A DNA stretch of 25,012 nt from JAZSMS01 sp045536015 (GTDB lineage: Bacteria > Bacillota > Clostridia > Christensenellales > QALW01): contig JAZSMS010000129.1 in assembly GCA_045536015.1 (NCBI GenBank), positions 1 through 25,012 on the forward strand. The letters are read 5' to 3'. The notes under the pieces were generated by a model. It ran no database searches. It had not been told where the DNA came from and saw only the letters and a list, made by a program, of their open reading frames with translations. Made by a program: the position numbers and the translations under genes. Within the stretch, counting starts at the first letter, position 1. Each line of letters starts with the position of its first letter. Positions 1 to 8,590 of the stretch are shown piece after piece.

Positions 1-1076
1 GCAAAGGTAAGCGACGTCTTGCGCATTGACGTGCTTATTATATCGGGATTAAATGAGTCGATTCTAAGCGACGGAAGCGAAACGTCCATATGCTCGCCCG
101 AAAATTCGCAATTAAGCATAGATACAAGCTTTTCTATCTGCGGATAATCACCGCTTGATAGCGAAGTTAACGAAATTTCGTCATATCCCGTATTATCAGC
201 ACTGTCGCGTGCAACCTGCACAAGCTTTTCTATGCTTCGCTCGCGCACCGGGCGGTATAAAAAGCCCGCCTGACAAAAACGGCAACCACGCGTACAGCCT
301 CTAAAAATTTCAAGCATTATTCTGTCGTGGACAACCTCAACAAACGGAACTATAAGCTTTTCTGGCACAAACGTGTTTTCAAAATCTTTTACAACGCGTC
401 TTTTAACCTGTTTGGGTGCATCTTTTTGCGGCACGATAACAAGCTTGCCTTGGCTATCAAGGGTATGAGAATATAACGACGGCACGTAAAAGCCCTCGAG
501 CTGTGCAAGCGCAAGCAATAATTCCTGCTTGCTTTTGCCGCTTTGCCTCCAAGCTTTAAAGGTTTCTATAAGCTCTGCAAGCGATTCTTCGCCATCGCCC
601 AAAATAAAGCAATCAATAAAATCTGCTAAAATTTCGGCGTGGTTTGCACACGGTCCGCCCGCAACAACAAGCGGAAATTCTTCTCCGCGGTCGCGCGAAA
701 AAACGGGAACACGTGCTAAATCAAGCATATTTAAAATATTGGTATAGCTAAGCTCGTACTGAAGCGTAAAGCCCCATATATCAGCATCTTTAACGGGCAT
801 TTTTGTTTCAAGCGTAAAAAGCGGAATATCGTTTTTACGCATTTGCTCTTCCATATCAACCCAAGGAGCATACGCCCTTTGACAAAACGTATCCTCACGC
901 TCGTTAAGTAAATGATATATGATTTTTCCGCCAAGGTGTGACATACCCATTTCGTACGTATCAGGGTACGAAAAAACAAAATTTACCTCTACATTTTCTT
1001 TATTTGCCGAATTAAGTTCGCCACCAACGTATCTGGCAGGCTTGTCCACAAGCGGAAGAATTTTTTCTAAATTCAT
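1..1076 (-). CDS. B12-binding-type radical SAM protein (TIGR03960-like), 3' part cut off by window edge
   Basis: The start is ATG at 1076, with AGGAG a few bases upstream; the frame stays open to the window edge (about 358 codons), so the C-terminal part is missing. The N-terminus reads MNLEKILPLVDKPARYVGGE, which I recognise as the opening of the TIGR03960 family of radical SAM proteins (about 600 residues when complete). The radical SAM cluster motif CTRGCRFC (C261, C265, C268) follows, then a LSLPSLR-like stretch and SFNPDIISTSMRKTSLTF just before the edge. The N-terminal ~200 residues fit a cobalamin-binding-like region. In Clostridia this family usually sits beside a DUF2344 partner, which would lie outside the window. 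The reaction is unknown. Family assignment is firm, function is not. Confidence 0.88.
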   Translation of the reverse strand, partial: MNLEKILPLVDKPARYVGGELNSANKENVEVNFVFSYPDTYEMGMSHLGGKIIYHLLNEREDTFCQRAYAPWVDMEEQMRKNDIPLFTLETKMPVKDADIWGFTLQYELSYTNILNMLDLARVPVFSRDRGEEFPLVVAGGPCANHAEILADFIDCFILGDGEESLAELIETFKAWRQSGKSKQELLLALAQLEGFYVPSLYSHTLDSQGKLVIVPQKDAPKQVKRRVVKDFENTFVPEKLIVPFVEVVHDRIMLEIFRGCTRGCRFCQAGFLYRPVRERSIEKLVQVARDSADNTGYDEISLTSLSSGDYPQIEKLVSMLNCEFSGEHMDVSLPSLRIDSFNPDIISTSMRKTSLTF

Positions 1077-1103
1077 AGTTTTCTCCTAATATGTAATATT
1101 TAT

Positions 1104-1132
1104 ATTATATTGTCTAATTGTGTTTAGGTCAA
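1104..1132 (-). promoter_or_regulatory. sigma-A promoter of the radical SAM gene
   Basis: On the minus strand, TTGACC (1132-1127) and TATAAT (1109-1104) are separated by exactly 17 bp, about 30 bases before the start codon of the radical SAM gene. It is divergent from the promoter at 1149-1177. Confidence 0.7.
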
Positions 1133-1148
1133 TAACAATTCCAAAAAT

Positions 1149-1177
1149 TTGACTAATTGCGTTTTTTTTAGTATAAT
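1149..1177 (+). promoter_or_regulatory. sigma-A promoter of the O-antigen-ligase-like gene
   Basis: TTGACT (1149-1154) and TATAAT (1172-1177) with a 17 bp spacer, 28 bases upstream of the ATG at 1205. The spacer carries a T-run. Confidence 0.75.
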
Positions 1178-1204
1178 TATAAAAAATTAAATTTGCGAGG
1201 TTGT

Positions 1205-2497
1205 ATGGAAAACAATTTTTTAAAAAAGACTTTTTTGCCGCTACTATCTATGCCTTACTTTTGGGTTAGATTTATAGCCTTTTCGGTTATTTTGGCGTGC
1301 AACAGTTTTGTAAGAGTGTTTTTTCACATTGGTCCTGCGGGTCCCGAATTTTCTTATGCCATAGTGGTACCTACTCTTGCAATACTTTTGCTTGCAGTTA
1401 TTTTGTTTTTTGTTTTTGAAATTAAAACGCTTATAAAACTGAAGCCGTCTTTTGACTTTTTAAAGCAACCACTTTTTATTGCATGGCTTGTATTTTCTTC
1501 AATTTGCTTTATTTCCGGCATAATAAACCTTGCACCGCTTTACAGTACCGTTATCTTTGTTTTTATGCCGCTTTTTGTGCTTATGCTTAAAGAACAAAAC
1601 TTTGATAAGTTCTTTCTGCTTTCGTTTGCGCTTACTTTTTTTGTAAACGCTATAGCAGGGCTTATCTGGCACCCGCTTTTTTCTAACTCGTTTGCGCTTT
1701 CTTTCTCGGCACTTGTACCCTGCATCCTTTGCGTTGTTATTCACGCTTTATTAAGCGGCAAAGACCGAAAAAACATATTTTTTGCCATTATTGCTTTAAT
1801 TGTACTTTTGTATTTTACAAATCTTTCCGGCGGCAGAAGCGGCTTGCTTGCAATAGTCTTTACTATCGTTTGCTTTATTTTTGCAACGTTAATTAAGCTT
1901 AGCGTAAAAAAGCGCCAAACAAAATGCAATTATAAAACGGTTGCAATTATTACCGTTTCGGCACTTGTCGTTTTAGTTACTTTGATAGTATGCGGAATAA
2001 ACTTTTTGGAAAATCACTTTGTTCCAAGCGAAAACGCCGAATCGATTGAAGGTCTTAGCACCTTTCAAAAGTTTATAGTTTCGATAAAAAACGGCAATCC
2101 CTTTTCCTCTCGCGGCACAATTTGGCAATACACTCTCGAAAATGCAAATTTTACGGGCCATTCCCCTGCTTTTTATCTTGATACCGACGGAATACTTGCC
2201 GAGCACCAAAATCAAGCGCATAACGTCTTTTTTGCAGTTTTAGGTCATTATGGAATTTTTGCCTTTATTGCATTTATTATATTTTGCGTTATGGCAACGG
2301 TGCGTTCAGTTTATTACGCACTTACAAACGACTTTTTATGCTTCTTTCCGTTTTTATCGCTTATAACGTTTTTTACCGCAGGTATTTGCGAAGACGTGCT
2401 TATAATGTGGAACCCACAGTTGCTTACGCTTTTATTTTACGGTGCGTGCGCGTTTTTAATAGTGAAAACGGAAAAACAAAAAAAGCTTAACACTTAA
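1205..2497 (+). CDS. O-antigen ligase / Wzy-type polytopic membrane protein
   Basis: A 430-residue protein with about ten hydrophobic segments, typical of the O-antigen ligase/polymerase (Wzy_C, WaaL-like) superfamily, which transfers or polymerises lipid-linked glycans at the outer face of the membrane. The C-terminal half shows the family pattern: an Arg-Gly-x-Ile-Trp segment (SSRGTIWQYTLENA), then GHSP, then HNVFFAVLGHYGIFAF, in a large loop between membrane spans. A second charged landmark is LSGGRSGLLA. I chose ATG 1205 (MENNFLKK), with GAGG four bases upstream, over a possible TTG at 1193 that would overlap the ribosome site. It is monocistronic with its own promoter and terminator. No glycosyltransferase genes flank it, so the glycan is unknown. 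Confidence 0.72.
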   Translation: MENNFLKKTFLPLLSMPYFWVRFIAFSVILACNSFVRVFFHIGPAGPEFSYAIVVPTLAILLLAVILFFVFEIKTLIKLKPSFDFLKQPLFIAWLVFSSICFISGIINLAPLYSTVIFVFMPLFVLMLKEQNFDKFFLLSFALTFFVNAIAGLIWHPLFSNSFALSFSALVPCILCVVIHALLSGKDRKNIFFAIIALIVLLYFTNLSGGRSGLLAIVFTIVCFIFATLIKLSVKKRQTKCNYKTVAIITVSALVVLVTLIVCGINFLENHFVPSENAESIEGLSTFQKFIVSIKNGNPFSSRGTIWQYTLENANFTGHSPAFYLDTDGILAEHQNQAHNVFFAVLGHYGIFAFIAFIIFCVMATVRSVYYALTNDFLCFFPFLSLITFFTAGICEDVLIMWNPQLLTLLFYGACAFLIVKTEKQKKLNT

Positions 2498-2509
2498 ATT
2501 TATAAAATA

Positions 2510-2539
2510 AAAAATCCCGATTTAAATCGGGATTTTTTA
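2510..2539. terminator. bidirectional intrinsic terminator
   Basis: The inverted repeat AAAATCCCGATTT / AAATCGGGATTTT is flanked by A and T runs. It serves the converging gene at 1205-2497 and the gyrase operon end at 2541. Confidence 0.85.
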
Positions 2540-2540
2540 T

Positions 2541-2876
2541 TTAAGAAAGATTTGGTCCAATATCGTATGCTAACTCACCTATTGCTATAAAGAAGTATAT
2601 TGCCGCAATAAGTGCCCCTGCGACAAAGCTCCATGCAAAACTCATTAGATACGGAGACACTTGCTCGTGCTCACGTTTCTTTTTATAAGTATAAACGTAG
2701 CTTACAATACCGGCTATAATTGCAGTTGCAACAGCCGTTACAGCTAAAATTCTAACGTCTTCTACATTTGGAAGAAATACCATTATTATCAAATAAATAG
2801 GGCTTAAGCAAGCACTTGCACCTACATTCAATCCTGAGAAAATAGAGCCTGCTATAAGAAGAATTTTTTTAAACAT
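2541..2876 (-). CDS. small membrane protein of unknown function, last gene of the gyrase operon
   Basis: A 111-residue protein with three or four hydrophobic segments: the first near residues 4-35, the second about 42-62, the third about 80-102, with the basic KKKREHE stretch between the second and third. The start ATG is preceded by AAGGAG. It lies 19 bases after gyrA on the same strand with no terminator between, so it is probably co-transcribed with gyrB-gyrA. I do not recognise the family and see no catalytic motif. Confidence 0.65.
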   Translation of the reverse strand: MFKKILLIAGSIFSGLNVGASACLSPIYLIIMVFLPNVEDVRILAVTAVATAIIAGIVSYVYTYKKKREHEQVSPYLMSFAWSFVAGALIAAIYFFIAIGELAYDIGPNLS

Positions 2877-2895
2877 ATCTTTATCTCCTTAATTA

Positions 2896-5412
2896 TCAAA
2901 GTGTTTCAACGGTATTTTCCGCTACTTTTTCTTCTGCTTGTGCATTTTCGTTTACCTGCTCATCAACAGGCATTTCAAGCTCTTCATCTTCTTTAGGAGC
3001 CTTTGAAATTGCAACAACCGTTACACCCTCGTTAACGCGCATTACTCTAACGCCCTTGGTCGATCTTCCCATTGTGCGAAGTTCTTCAACTCTTGTTCTT
3101 ATAATGGTACCGTCGCTTGTAATAAGCATTATGTCTTCTTCGCCTTCAACGCTTACCATATCAACAACATTACCCGTTACGTCACTTAAAGCGTGGGTGG
3201 TTATACCCTTGCAGTTTCTGCCCGTTAAGCGATACTCTTCAATAGCCGTACGCTTACCAAAGCCATTTTGGGTGATAGTAAGAATTTCGCTATTTTCTTT
3301 AGGAATAGCCATATTAACAACGTAATCGTCCTGGGCAAGATTTATAGCCGTAACGCCCATCGTGGCTCTACCCATAAGACGAACAAGCTTTTCTTCAAAG
3401 TGAATTGCTTTGCCCGTTGCCGTTACAAGCATAATGTTATCCTCGCCCGAGGTGAGTGCAACGTTAATAAGCTCATCCCCCTCTCTAAGCGCTATCGCTA
3501 TAAGGCCGTTTTTGCGCACACGATACTCCGAAAGCGCAGTTTTCTTAATATAGCCCATCTTTGTTGCCATAACTAAATTTGCGCCCTCACGAGCCTCTTT
3601 TTCTTCGGGAAGCGCTATAAGCGTACTTACCTTTTCGCCATTATCAAGATTTAAGAGGTTTACTATCGCACTGCCTTTTGCAGTTCGGCTTGCCTCAGGA
3701 ATCTGATAGCAACGTAATTGATAAACTTTACCAAAGTTTGTAAAGAACAATAAGTCTGTATGCGTGCTTGTTACCATTACATGCTCAACAAAGTCTTCAT
3801 CTCGCGCAGTCATTGCCGCAATACCCTTTCCGCCTCTTCTTTGCGCGCGGTAAGTATCCGACGAAACGCGCTTAATATAACCCGCGTGAGTCATCGTTAT
3901 AACCATATCTTCTTCCTGAATAAGTGATTCATAATCAATCTCGTCAGAAAGTGCGGTAATCTCGGTACGACGCTCGTCACCGTATTTATCGCGGATAACC
4001 AAAAGCTCTTCTTTAACTATGTCTCTAACAAGTGCCTCGTCTGCCAAAATAGCACGGAAGCGTTCTATTGCGGCAACAAGCTCGGCGTGCTCCTGCTCAA
4101 GCTTTTCTCGCTCTAAACCGGTTAAGCGCTGAAGACGCATATCAAGTATGCTCTTTGCTTGCTCAAGCGAAAAATCAAGTTCGTTCATAAGACGCTCACG
4201 CGCAATTTCGGTCGTACGGCTTGAACGGATAAGCGCGATAACCTCGTCAATTATATCAAGAGCCTTTATAAAGCCCTGAACAAGATGGTCGCGTGCAAGA
4301 GCCTTGTCCAAATCGTACTGTGTTCTTCTTGTAACTACCTCTTTTTGATGCTGGAGGTAATAGTAAAGCATTTCCTTTAAGTTAAGCACTCTCGGTTCAC
4401 CGTCAACAAGCGCAAGCATTATAGCACCAAAGCTTGTCTGAAGCTCGGTATGCTTATAAAGGAAATTAAGCACTATTTGCGGGTTGATATCTTTTTTTAG
4501 CTCGATAACAACGCGCATACCATCTTTATTTGATTCGTCACGAAGGTCAGAAAGTCCTTCAAGCAATTTATCCTTATGGAGCTCGGCAATCTTTTCAACA
4601 AGCTTTGCCTTGTTTACCTGATAAGGAATTTGCGTGATAACAATTCGCTGTCTGCCGCCACCCATTTCTTCTATTTCGTGCTTGGCGCGTATGACAATTT
4701 TGCCTCTGCCCGTAGTATAGGCGTCTTTAATTCCCGAAACGCCTAAAATCTGCGCGGCAGTTGGGAAATCAGGTCCCTTAACGAATTCCATAAGTTCTTC
4801 AACGGTAACGTCAGGATTATCTAAAACCGCTACGCAGCCGTCAATTACCTCACAAAGATTATGCGGAGGAATATTCGTTGCCATACCAACGGCAATACCG
4901 TCAGATCCGTTAACTAAAAGGTTAGGAAATCTTGCCGGTAAAACTCGGGGCTGAATTTCAGTTTCGTCAAAGTTAGGATAAAAATCAACAGTTTCTTTAT
5001 CAATACCTACTAAAAGCTCACCCGCTATTTTAGACAATTTAGCCTCTGTATAACGCGAAGCAGCCGCAGGGTCACCGTCAACCGTACCAAAGTTACCTTG
5101 GCCGTAAGCAAGCGTATAACGGATTGAGAAGGGCTGTGCAAGACGAACAAGCGCATCATAGATTGATGAATCGCCGTGCGGATGGTATTTACCCATAACG
5201 TCACCGACGATACGTGCACTCTTTCTCGTAGGCTTATCAAAAGTATAGCCGTTTTCGTACATTGAATATAAAATTCGGCGATGAACAGGTTTTAAGCCGT
5301 CTCTAACGTCAGGAAGCGCACGGCTGATGTTAACAGCCATCGCATAGGAGATAAATGATTTTTTAACCTCAGATTCAATGTCGATATCAATAATTCTGCT
5401 ATTTTCTTCCAT
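2896..5412 (-). CDS. gyrA: DNA gyrase subunit A
   Basis: An 838-residue, full-length GyrA: the breakage-reunion subunit that passes DNA through a double-strand break and, with GyrB, introduces negative supercoils. The catalytic tyrosine is Y121 in AAASRYTEAKL. The quinolone-determining region reads HPHGDSSIYD, with Ser82 and Asp86 at the positions of E. coli Ser83 and Asp87, so the usual resistance substitutions are absent. The GyrA box QRRGGKG (524-530) is intact, which separates gyrase from topoisomerase IV. A beta-pinwheel C-terminal domain follows, ending in an acidic Glu-rich tail of about 30 residues. The ATG has GGAGG upstream, and the gene starts 14 bases after gyrB. Confidence 0.98.
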   Translation of the reverse strand: MEENSRIIDIDIESEVKKSFISYAMAVNISRALPDVRDGLKPVHRRILYSMYENGYTFDKPTRKSARIVGDVMGKYHPHGDSSIYDALVRLAQPFSIRYTLAYGQGNFGTVDGDPAAASRYTEAKLSKIAGELLVGIDKETVDFYPNFDETEIQPRVLPARFPNLLVNGSDGIAVGMATNIPPHNLCEVIDGCVAVLDNPDVTVEELMEFVKGPDFPTAAQILGVSGIKDAYTTGRGKIVIRAKHEIEEMGGGRQRIVITQIPYQVNKAKLVEKIAELHKDKLLEGLSDLRDESNKDGMRVVIELKKDINPQIVLNFLYKHTELQTSFGAIMLALVDGEPRVLNLKEMLYYYLQHQKEVVTRRTQYDLDKALARDHLVQGFIKALDIIDEVIALIRSSRTTEIARERLMNELDFSLEQAKSILDMRLQRLTGLEREKLEQEHAELVAAIERFRAILADEALVRDIVKEELLVIRDKYGDERRTEITALSDEIDYESLIQEEDMVITMTHAGYIKRVSSDTYRAQRRGGKGIAAMTARDEDFVEHVMVTSTHTDLLFFTNFGKVYQLRCYQIPEASRTAKGSAIVNLLNLDNGEKVSTLIALPEEKEAREGANLVMATKMGYIKKTALSEYRVRKNGLIAIALREGDELINVALTSGEDNIMLVTATGKAIHFEEKLVRLMGRATMGVTAINLAQDDYVVNMAIPKENSEILTITQNGFGKRTAIEEYRLTGRNCKGITTHALSDVTGNVVDMVSVEGEEDIMLITSDGTIIRTRVEELRTMGRSTKGVRVMRVNEGVTVVAISKAPKEDEELEMPVDEQVNENAQAEEKVAENTVETL

Positions 5413-5426
5413 GCTTCTTCGCCTCC

Positions 5427-7340
5427 TTAAATATCAAGCTCGTCATCACTGACAAGTCTTGCATTTTCTTCTATAAACTGGCGTCTTGGCTCAACCTCGT
5501 CGCCCATTAAAATTGTAAATATCTTATCTGCCGCCTCAGCATCATTCATAGTAATGCGCTTTAAAATTCGCGTTTCAGGGTCCATAGTAGTTTCAAACAA
5601 CTGCTGACTGCTCATTTCACCCAAGCCTTTATAACGGCTTACTTCATAGTTTTGTCTGTTAATCGAATCAAGGAAATTATTTAATTCCTCATCCGAATAG
5701 CAGTAATGAACCTGCTTGGTTCTTGTCATTGTGACCTTAAACAGCGGAGGCTGTGCCGCGTAAACGTAGCCGCCGCGAATTAACTGTGGCATATGACGGA
5801 AGAAGAACGTAAGCAAAAGCGTACGGATATGCGATCCGTCAACGTCAGCATCGGTCATACAAATAATTTTATGGTATCTAAGCTTGCTTTCATCAAATTC
5901 TACATCAATACCGCAACCAAACGCAGTTATCATCGAGCGAATTTCGTTATTTTGAAGCATACGGTCAATACGCGTTTTTTCAACGTTAAGAATTTTACCT
6001 CTTAAAGGAAGAATTGCCTGCGTTTTTCTGTCACGGCCTTCCTTTGCGCTTCCGCCTGCCGAGTCACCCTCTACGATAAATATTTCGCAGCGCGTTGGAT
6101 CTTTATCCGAGCAGTCCGCAAGCTTTCCGGGAAGTGCAAACGAATCAAGTGAGCTTTTTCTTCTTGTAAGCTCTCTAGCCTTTCTTGCAGCTTCGCGTGC
6201 ACGGTTTGCGGCAAGGCACTTATCAATAATGCCCTTTGCCTGTGCAGGATTTTGCTCTAAAAAGTCAAGCAAGCTATCGTTAACTATCTGCTCGGTAATA
6301 GGACGGATTTCGCTATTGCCAAGCTTGGTTTTTGTCTGCCCTTCAAACTGGGGCTCTTCAAGCTTAACGCTTATAACTGCAGTAAGACCTTCACGCACGT
6401 CCTCGCCCGAGAGCTTGTCCGTATCCTTAAGCATTTTGTACTTGCGTGCATAGTCGATTATAGTCTTTGTAAGCGCGTTTCTGAAGCCCGTTAAGTGTGT
6501 TCCGCCTTCGTGCGTTTGAATGTTGTTTGCAAAGGTGTAAACGGTCTCAGAATAGTCGTTATTATACTGAAGCGCAACTTCAACGGTAGAGGTGCCCTTT
6601 TTACCTTCAATATATAACGGTGTTTCAAACAAAAGTGTTTTGTTTTTGTTTAAATACTGAACAAATTCTATAATACCGCCTTCGTAATAAAAAACGTCCT
6701 TGCGGATCTCGTCCTCGCGTTCGTCAGCAATAGTTATGCGAATGCCCTTGTTTAAAAACGCAAGCTCGCGAAGACGATTTTTTAAATTGTCATACGAAAA
6801 TATCGTAGTTTCAAAAATATCCAAATCAGGCCAGAAGCGTACAAACGTACCGGTTGTTTCGCTTTCACCTATAACTTTAAGCTCACCGCAGGAATCGCCG
6901 CGTTTATAGTCCTGCGCATAAATTTTGCCGCCACGGCTAACCTCAACGTGAAGATCGGTAGAAAGCGCGTTAACTACTGAAAGACCAACACCGTGAAGAC
7001 CGCCCGAAACCTTATATCCGCCACCGCCAAATTTACCGCCAGCATGAAGAACAGTAAGAGCAACCTCAACTGCGGGCTTGCCGTATTTTTCGTGCATATC
7101 TACAGGAATGCCTCGGCCGTTATCGCGAACGGAGCAAGAGCCGTCGGAGTGAATTGTTACAGTAATAGTATCGCAGTACCCCGCAAGAGCCTCGTCAATA
7201 GAGTTGTCAACCAATTCTTGCACAAGATGATGAAGCCCTCTTTCGTCGGTAGAGCCGATATACATACCCGGTCTGCGTCTAACTGCTTCAAGTCCCTCTA
7301 AAACTTGAATTTGAGACGCGTTATAGCTGTTTTCTGACAT
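5427..7340 (-). CDS. gyrB: DNA gyrase subunit B
   Basis: A 637-residue GyrB, the ATPase subunit of gyrase. The GHKL ATP-binding domain shows RRRPGMYIGS (21-30), ELVDNSIDEA with Glu42 and Asn46, DNGRGIPVD (73-81), and the lid GGLHGVG (113-119). The TOPRIM metal-binding residues are EGDSAGG (424-430) and DADVDG (497-502). The C-terminal RYKGLGEMSSQQLFETTMDP signature is present. Length is typical of short Gram-positive GyrB without the enterobacterial insertion. ATG 7340 is preceded by AAAGGA. It is first gene of the gyrB-gyrA operon, behind a clear promoter at 7404-7432. Confidence 0.98.
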   Translation of the reverse strand: MSENSYNASQIQVLEGLEAVRRRPGMYIGSTDERGLHHLVQELVDNSIDEALAGYCDTITVTIHSDGSCSVRDNGRGIPVDMHEKYGKPAVEVALTVLHAGGKFGGGGYKVSGGLHGVGLSVVNALSTDLHVEVSRGGKIYAQDYKRGDSCGELKVIGESETTGTFVRFWPDLDIFETTIFSYDNLKNRLRELAFLNKGIRITIADEREDEIRKDVFYYEGGIIEFVQYLNKNKTLLFETPLYIEGKKGTSTVEVALQYNNDYSETVYTFANNIQTHEGGTHLTGFRNALTKTIIDYARKYKMLKDTDKLSGEDVREGLTAVISVKLEEPQFEGQTKTKLGNSEIRPITEQIVNDSLLDFLEQNPAQAKGIIDKCLAANRAREAARKARELTRRKSSLDSFALPGKLADCSDKDPTRCEIFIVEGDSAGGSAKEGRDRKTQAILPLRGKILNVEKTRIDRMLQNNEIRSMITAFGCGIDVEFDESKLRYHKIICMTDADVDGSHIRTLLLTFFFRHMPQLIRGGYVYAAQPPLFKVTMTRTKQVHYCYSDEELNNFLDSINRQNYEVSRYKGLGEMSSQQLFETTMDPETRILKRITMNDAEAADKIFTILMGDEVEPRRQFIEENARLVSDDELDI

Positions 7341-7403
7341 AATTTGGTTTTCCTTTCGTTGATTAATTAATATAATAATCTATTATATTATATAAACACA
7401 TAT

Positions 7404-7432
7404 ATTATATAATATATTTACTTATTTGTAAA
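7404..7432 (-). promoter_or_regulatory. sigma-A promoter of gyrB-gyrA
   Basis: On the minus strand, TTTACA (7432-7427) and TATAAT (7409-7404) are separated by 17 bp, about 60 bases before gyrB. The leader between is very AT-rich. Confidence 0.65.
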
Positions 7433-7477
7433 CACTTTTTTATCTCTTTTTACTGTTTTTTTACGTCAAAAATCAAC

Positions 7478-7510
7478 AAAAGCCAACCGCAAACGCGATT
7501 GGCTTTTTTT
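7478..7510. terminator. intrinsic terminator
   Basis: AAAAGCCAA pairs with TTGGCTTTT; a single mismatch and a 3 bp extension close on an AAAC loop. There is an eight-T run on the plus side and a looser T-rich tail on the minus side. It ends the minus-strand Asn/Cys-rich gene before the gyrase promoter. Confidence 0.75.
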
Positions 7511-7516
7511 ATTATT

Positions 7517-7759
7517 TTATCTGCAGCAACAGCAGCCCGAATAGCCTATTGAAGAACCGTTACAATTTTCTCTTTGAGATAACGCAATGCTTCTTCCGCA
7601 AGGAATATAATTTATACAACTCTGTCCGTTTGTGCAATTATTAGTGCAATTATTAGTGCAATTATTTACACAGTTATTTGTGCCATTATTTGCACAATTA
7701 TTCCAATCACAATTATTATTAAACGAACAACCGTTATTGTTATTTTGACAACATCTCAT
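7517..7759 (-). CDS. Asn/Cys-rich tandem-repeat mini-protein, possibly spore-surface
   Basis: An 80-residue protein of extreme composition. The middle is a four-residue repeat of the form Asn-Asn-Cys-Thr/Val/Ala, six or more units, and the end is CCCCR. I chose ATG 7759 (MRCCQNNNNG) because GGGGAG lies about eight bases upstream; a longer in-frame start at 7798 lacks such a site. There is no signal peptide or membrane segment. The regular spacing of Cys at every fourth residue suggests cross-linked or metal-bound structural material, as in Cys-rich spore coat and exosporium proteins, but this is inference. Another Cys-rich protein and a cortex-lytic-type amidase lie nearby on the same strand, separated from it by upp. 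Confidence 0.6.
   Translation of the reverse strand: MRCCQNNNNGCSFNNNCDWNNCANNGTNNCVNNCTNNCTNNCTNGQSCINYIPCGRSIALSQRENCNGSSIGYSGCCCCR
7632..7703 (-). repeat. 12-bp tandem repeat (6 units) encoding NNCx
   Basis: Six consecutive 12-bp units; on the plus strand the consensus is GTGCAATTATTA, the first two copies identical and the rest diverged. Each unit encodes Asn-Asn-Cys plus one residue in the mini-protein at 7517-7759. Confidence 0.85.
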
Positions 7760-7820
7760 AAAATCACTCCCCTCTATATTACTATTCAAAGAGTGCATTT
7801 TAGGTTACTTTTCCGCATAA

Positions 7821-7846
7821 AAAAAGACCTTGAAAAAGGTCTTTTT
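7821..7846. terminator. bidirectional intrinsic terminator at the end of upp
   Basis: AAAAAGACCTT and AAGGTCTTTTT form an 11 bp stem around a GAAA loop, with flanking A and T runs. It overlaps the upp stop codon. Confidence 0.85.
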
Positions 7847-8474
7847 ATTTTGTTCCGAACAATCTGTCGCCCGCGTCGCCAAGGCCGGGAAGAATATAGC
7901 AATGCTCGTTTAATTTTTCGTCAAGCGAAGCCATATAAATATCTACGTCAGGATGGTCCTCCTGCATCTTTTTAACTCCCTCGGGGGCGCCAACCAAACA
8001 CATAAGGCGGATATTCTTTACCCCCTGTTCTTTAAGCATTGTAACCGCATCAGAAGCGCTTCCGCCGGTAGCAAGCATCGGGTCAACAACAATAACAAAT
8101 CTTTCTTCAATATCAGTAGGCAATTTGCAATAGTAAACTACGGGAGTATGCGTTTCTGGATCGCGGTATAAGCCGATATGGCCAACCTTTGCAACAGGAA
8201 TTAATGACAAAAGACCGTCAACCATTCCTAATCCTGCGCGCAAGATAGGAACGATAGCAACCTTTTTGCCATCAACAGCCTTACCCGTCATTTTACAAAG
8301 AGGCGTTTCAATTTCAATATCCTTAAGCGGAAAATCTCTTGTGATTTCATAACCCATAAGGGTTGTTATTTCGTCCAAGAGCTCTCTAAACTCCTTTGGA
8401 CCGGTTTCTATCTGGCGCATAATAGTAAGCTTATGCTGAATAAGAGGATGGTCTATTACATGCAACTTGCTCAT
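7845..8474 (-). CDS. upp: uracil phosphoribosyltransferase
   Basis: A 209-residue cytosolic enzyme of pyrimidine salvage that joins uracil and PRPP to give UMP and pyrophosphate. Length matches the bacterial family exactly. The PRPP-binding loop is VDPMLATGGSA (130-140). PILRAGLGMVDG (76-87) and the C-terminal PGLGDAGDRLFGT, which contacts uracil, are both present. ATG 8474 has AAAGGAG upstream. It appears monocistronic, with its own promoter (8506-8533) and terminator. Confidence 0.97.
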   Translation of the reverse strand: MSKLHVIDHPLIQHKLTIMRQIETGPKEFRELLDEITTLMGYEITRDFPLKDIEIETPLCKMTGKAVDGKKVAIVPILRAGLGMVDGLLSLIPVAKVGHIGLYRDPETHTPVVYYCKLPTDIEERFVIVVDPMLATGGSASDAVTMLKEQGVKNIRLMCLVGAPEGVKKMQEDHPDVDIYMASLDEKLNEHCYILPGLGDAGDRLFGTK

Positions 8475-8505
8475 ATAATTTTCTCCTTTATTTTTTATTA
8501 ATTCT

Positions 8506-8533
8506 ATTATACACCTTTTTGTCGGTTTTTCAA
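8506..8533 (-). promoter_or_regulatory. sigma-A promoter of upp
   Basis: On the minus strand, TTGAAA (8533-8528) and TATAAT (8511-8506) are separated by 16 bp, about 30 bases before the upp start. Confidence 0.6.
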
Positions 8534-8561
8534 GTATTTTATTTTAAAAACATAAAAAGTA

Positions 8562-8587
8562 AAAGCCTGAGAAAAAACTCAGGCTTT
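8562..8587 (-). terminator. intrinsic terminator of the Cys-rich coat-like gene
   Basis: A perfect 10 bp stem AAAGCCTGAG / CTCAGGCTTT with a six-base A/T loop, just after the stop codon at 8591. Confidence 0.85.
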
Positions 8588-8590
8588 ATT

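Noticed and set aside
7632..7703. Possible CRISPR-like array
   Set aside because: Repeat units are 12 bp, directly adjacent without spacers, and in frame with a coding gene; this is a coding tandem repeat.
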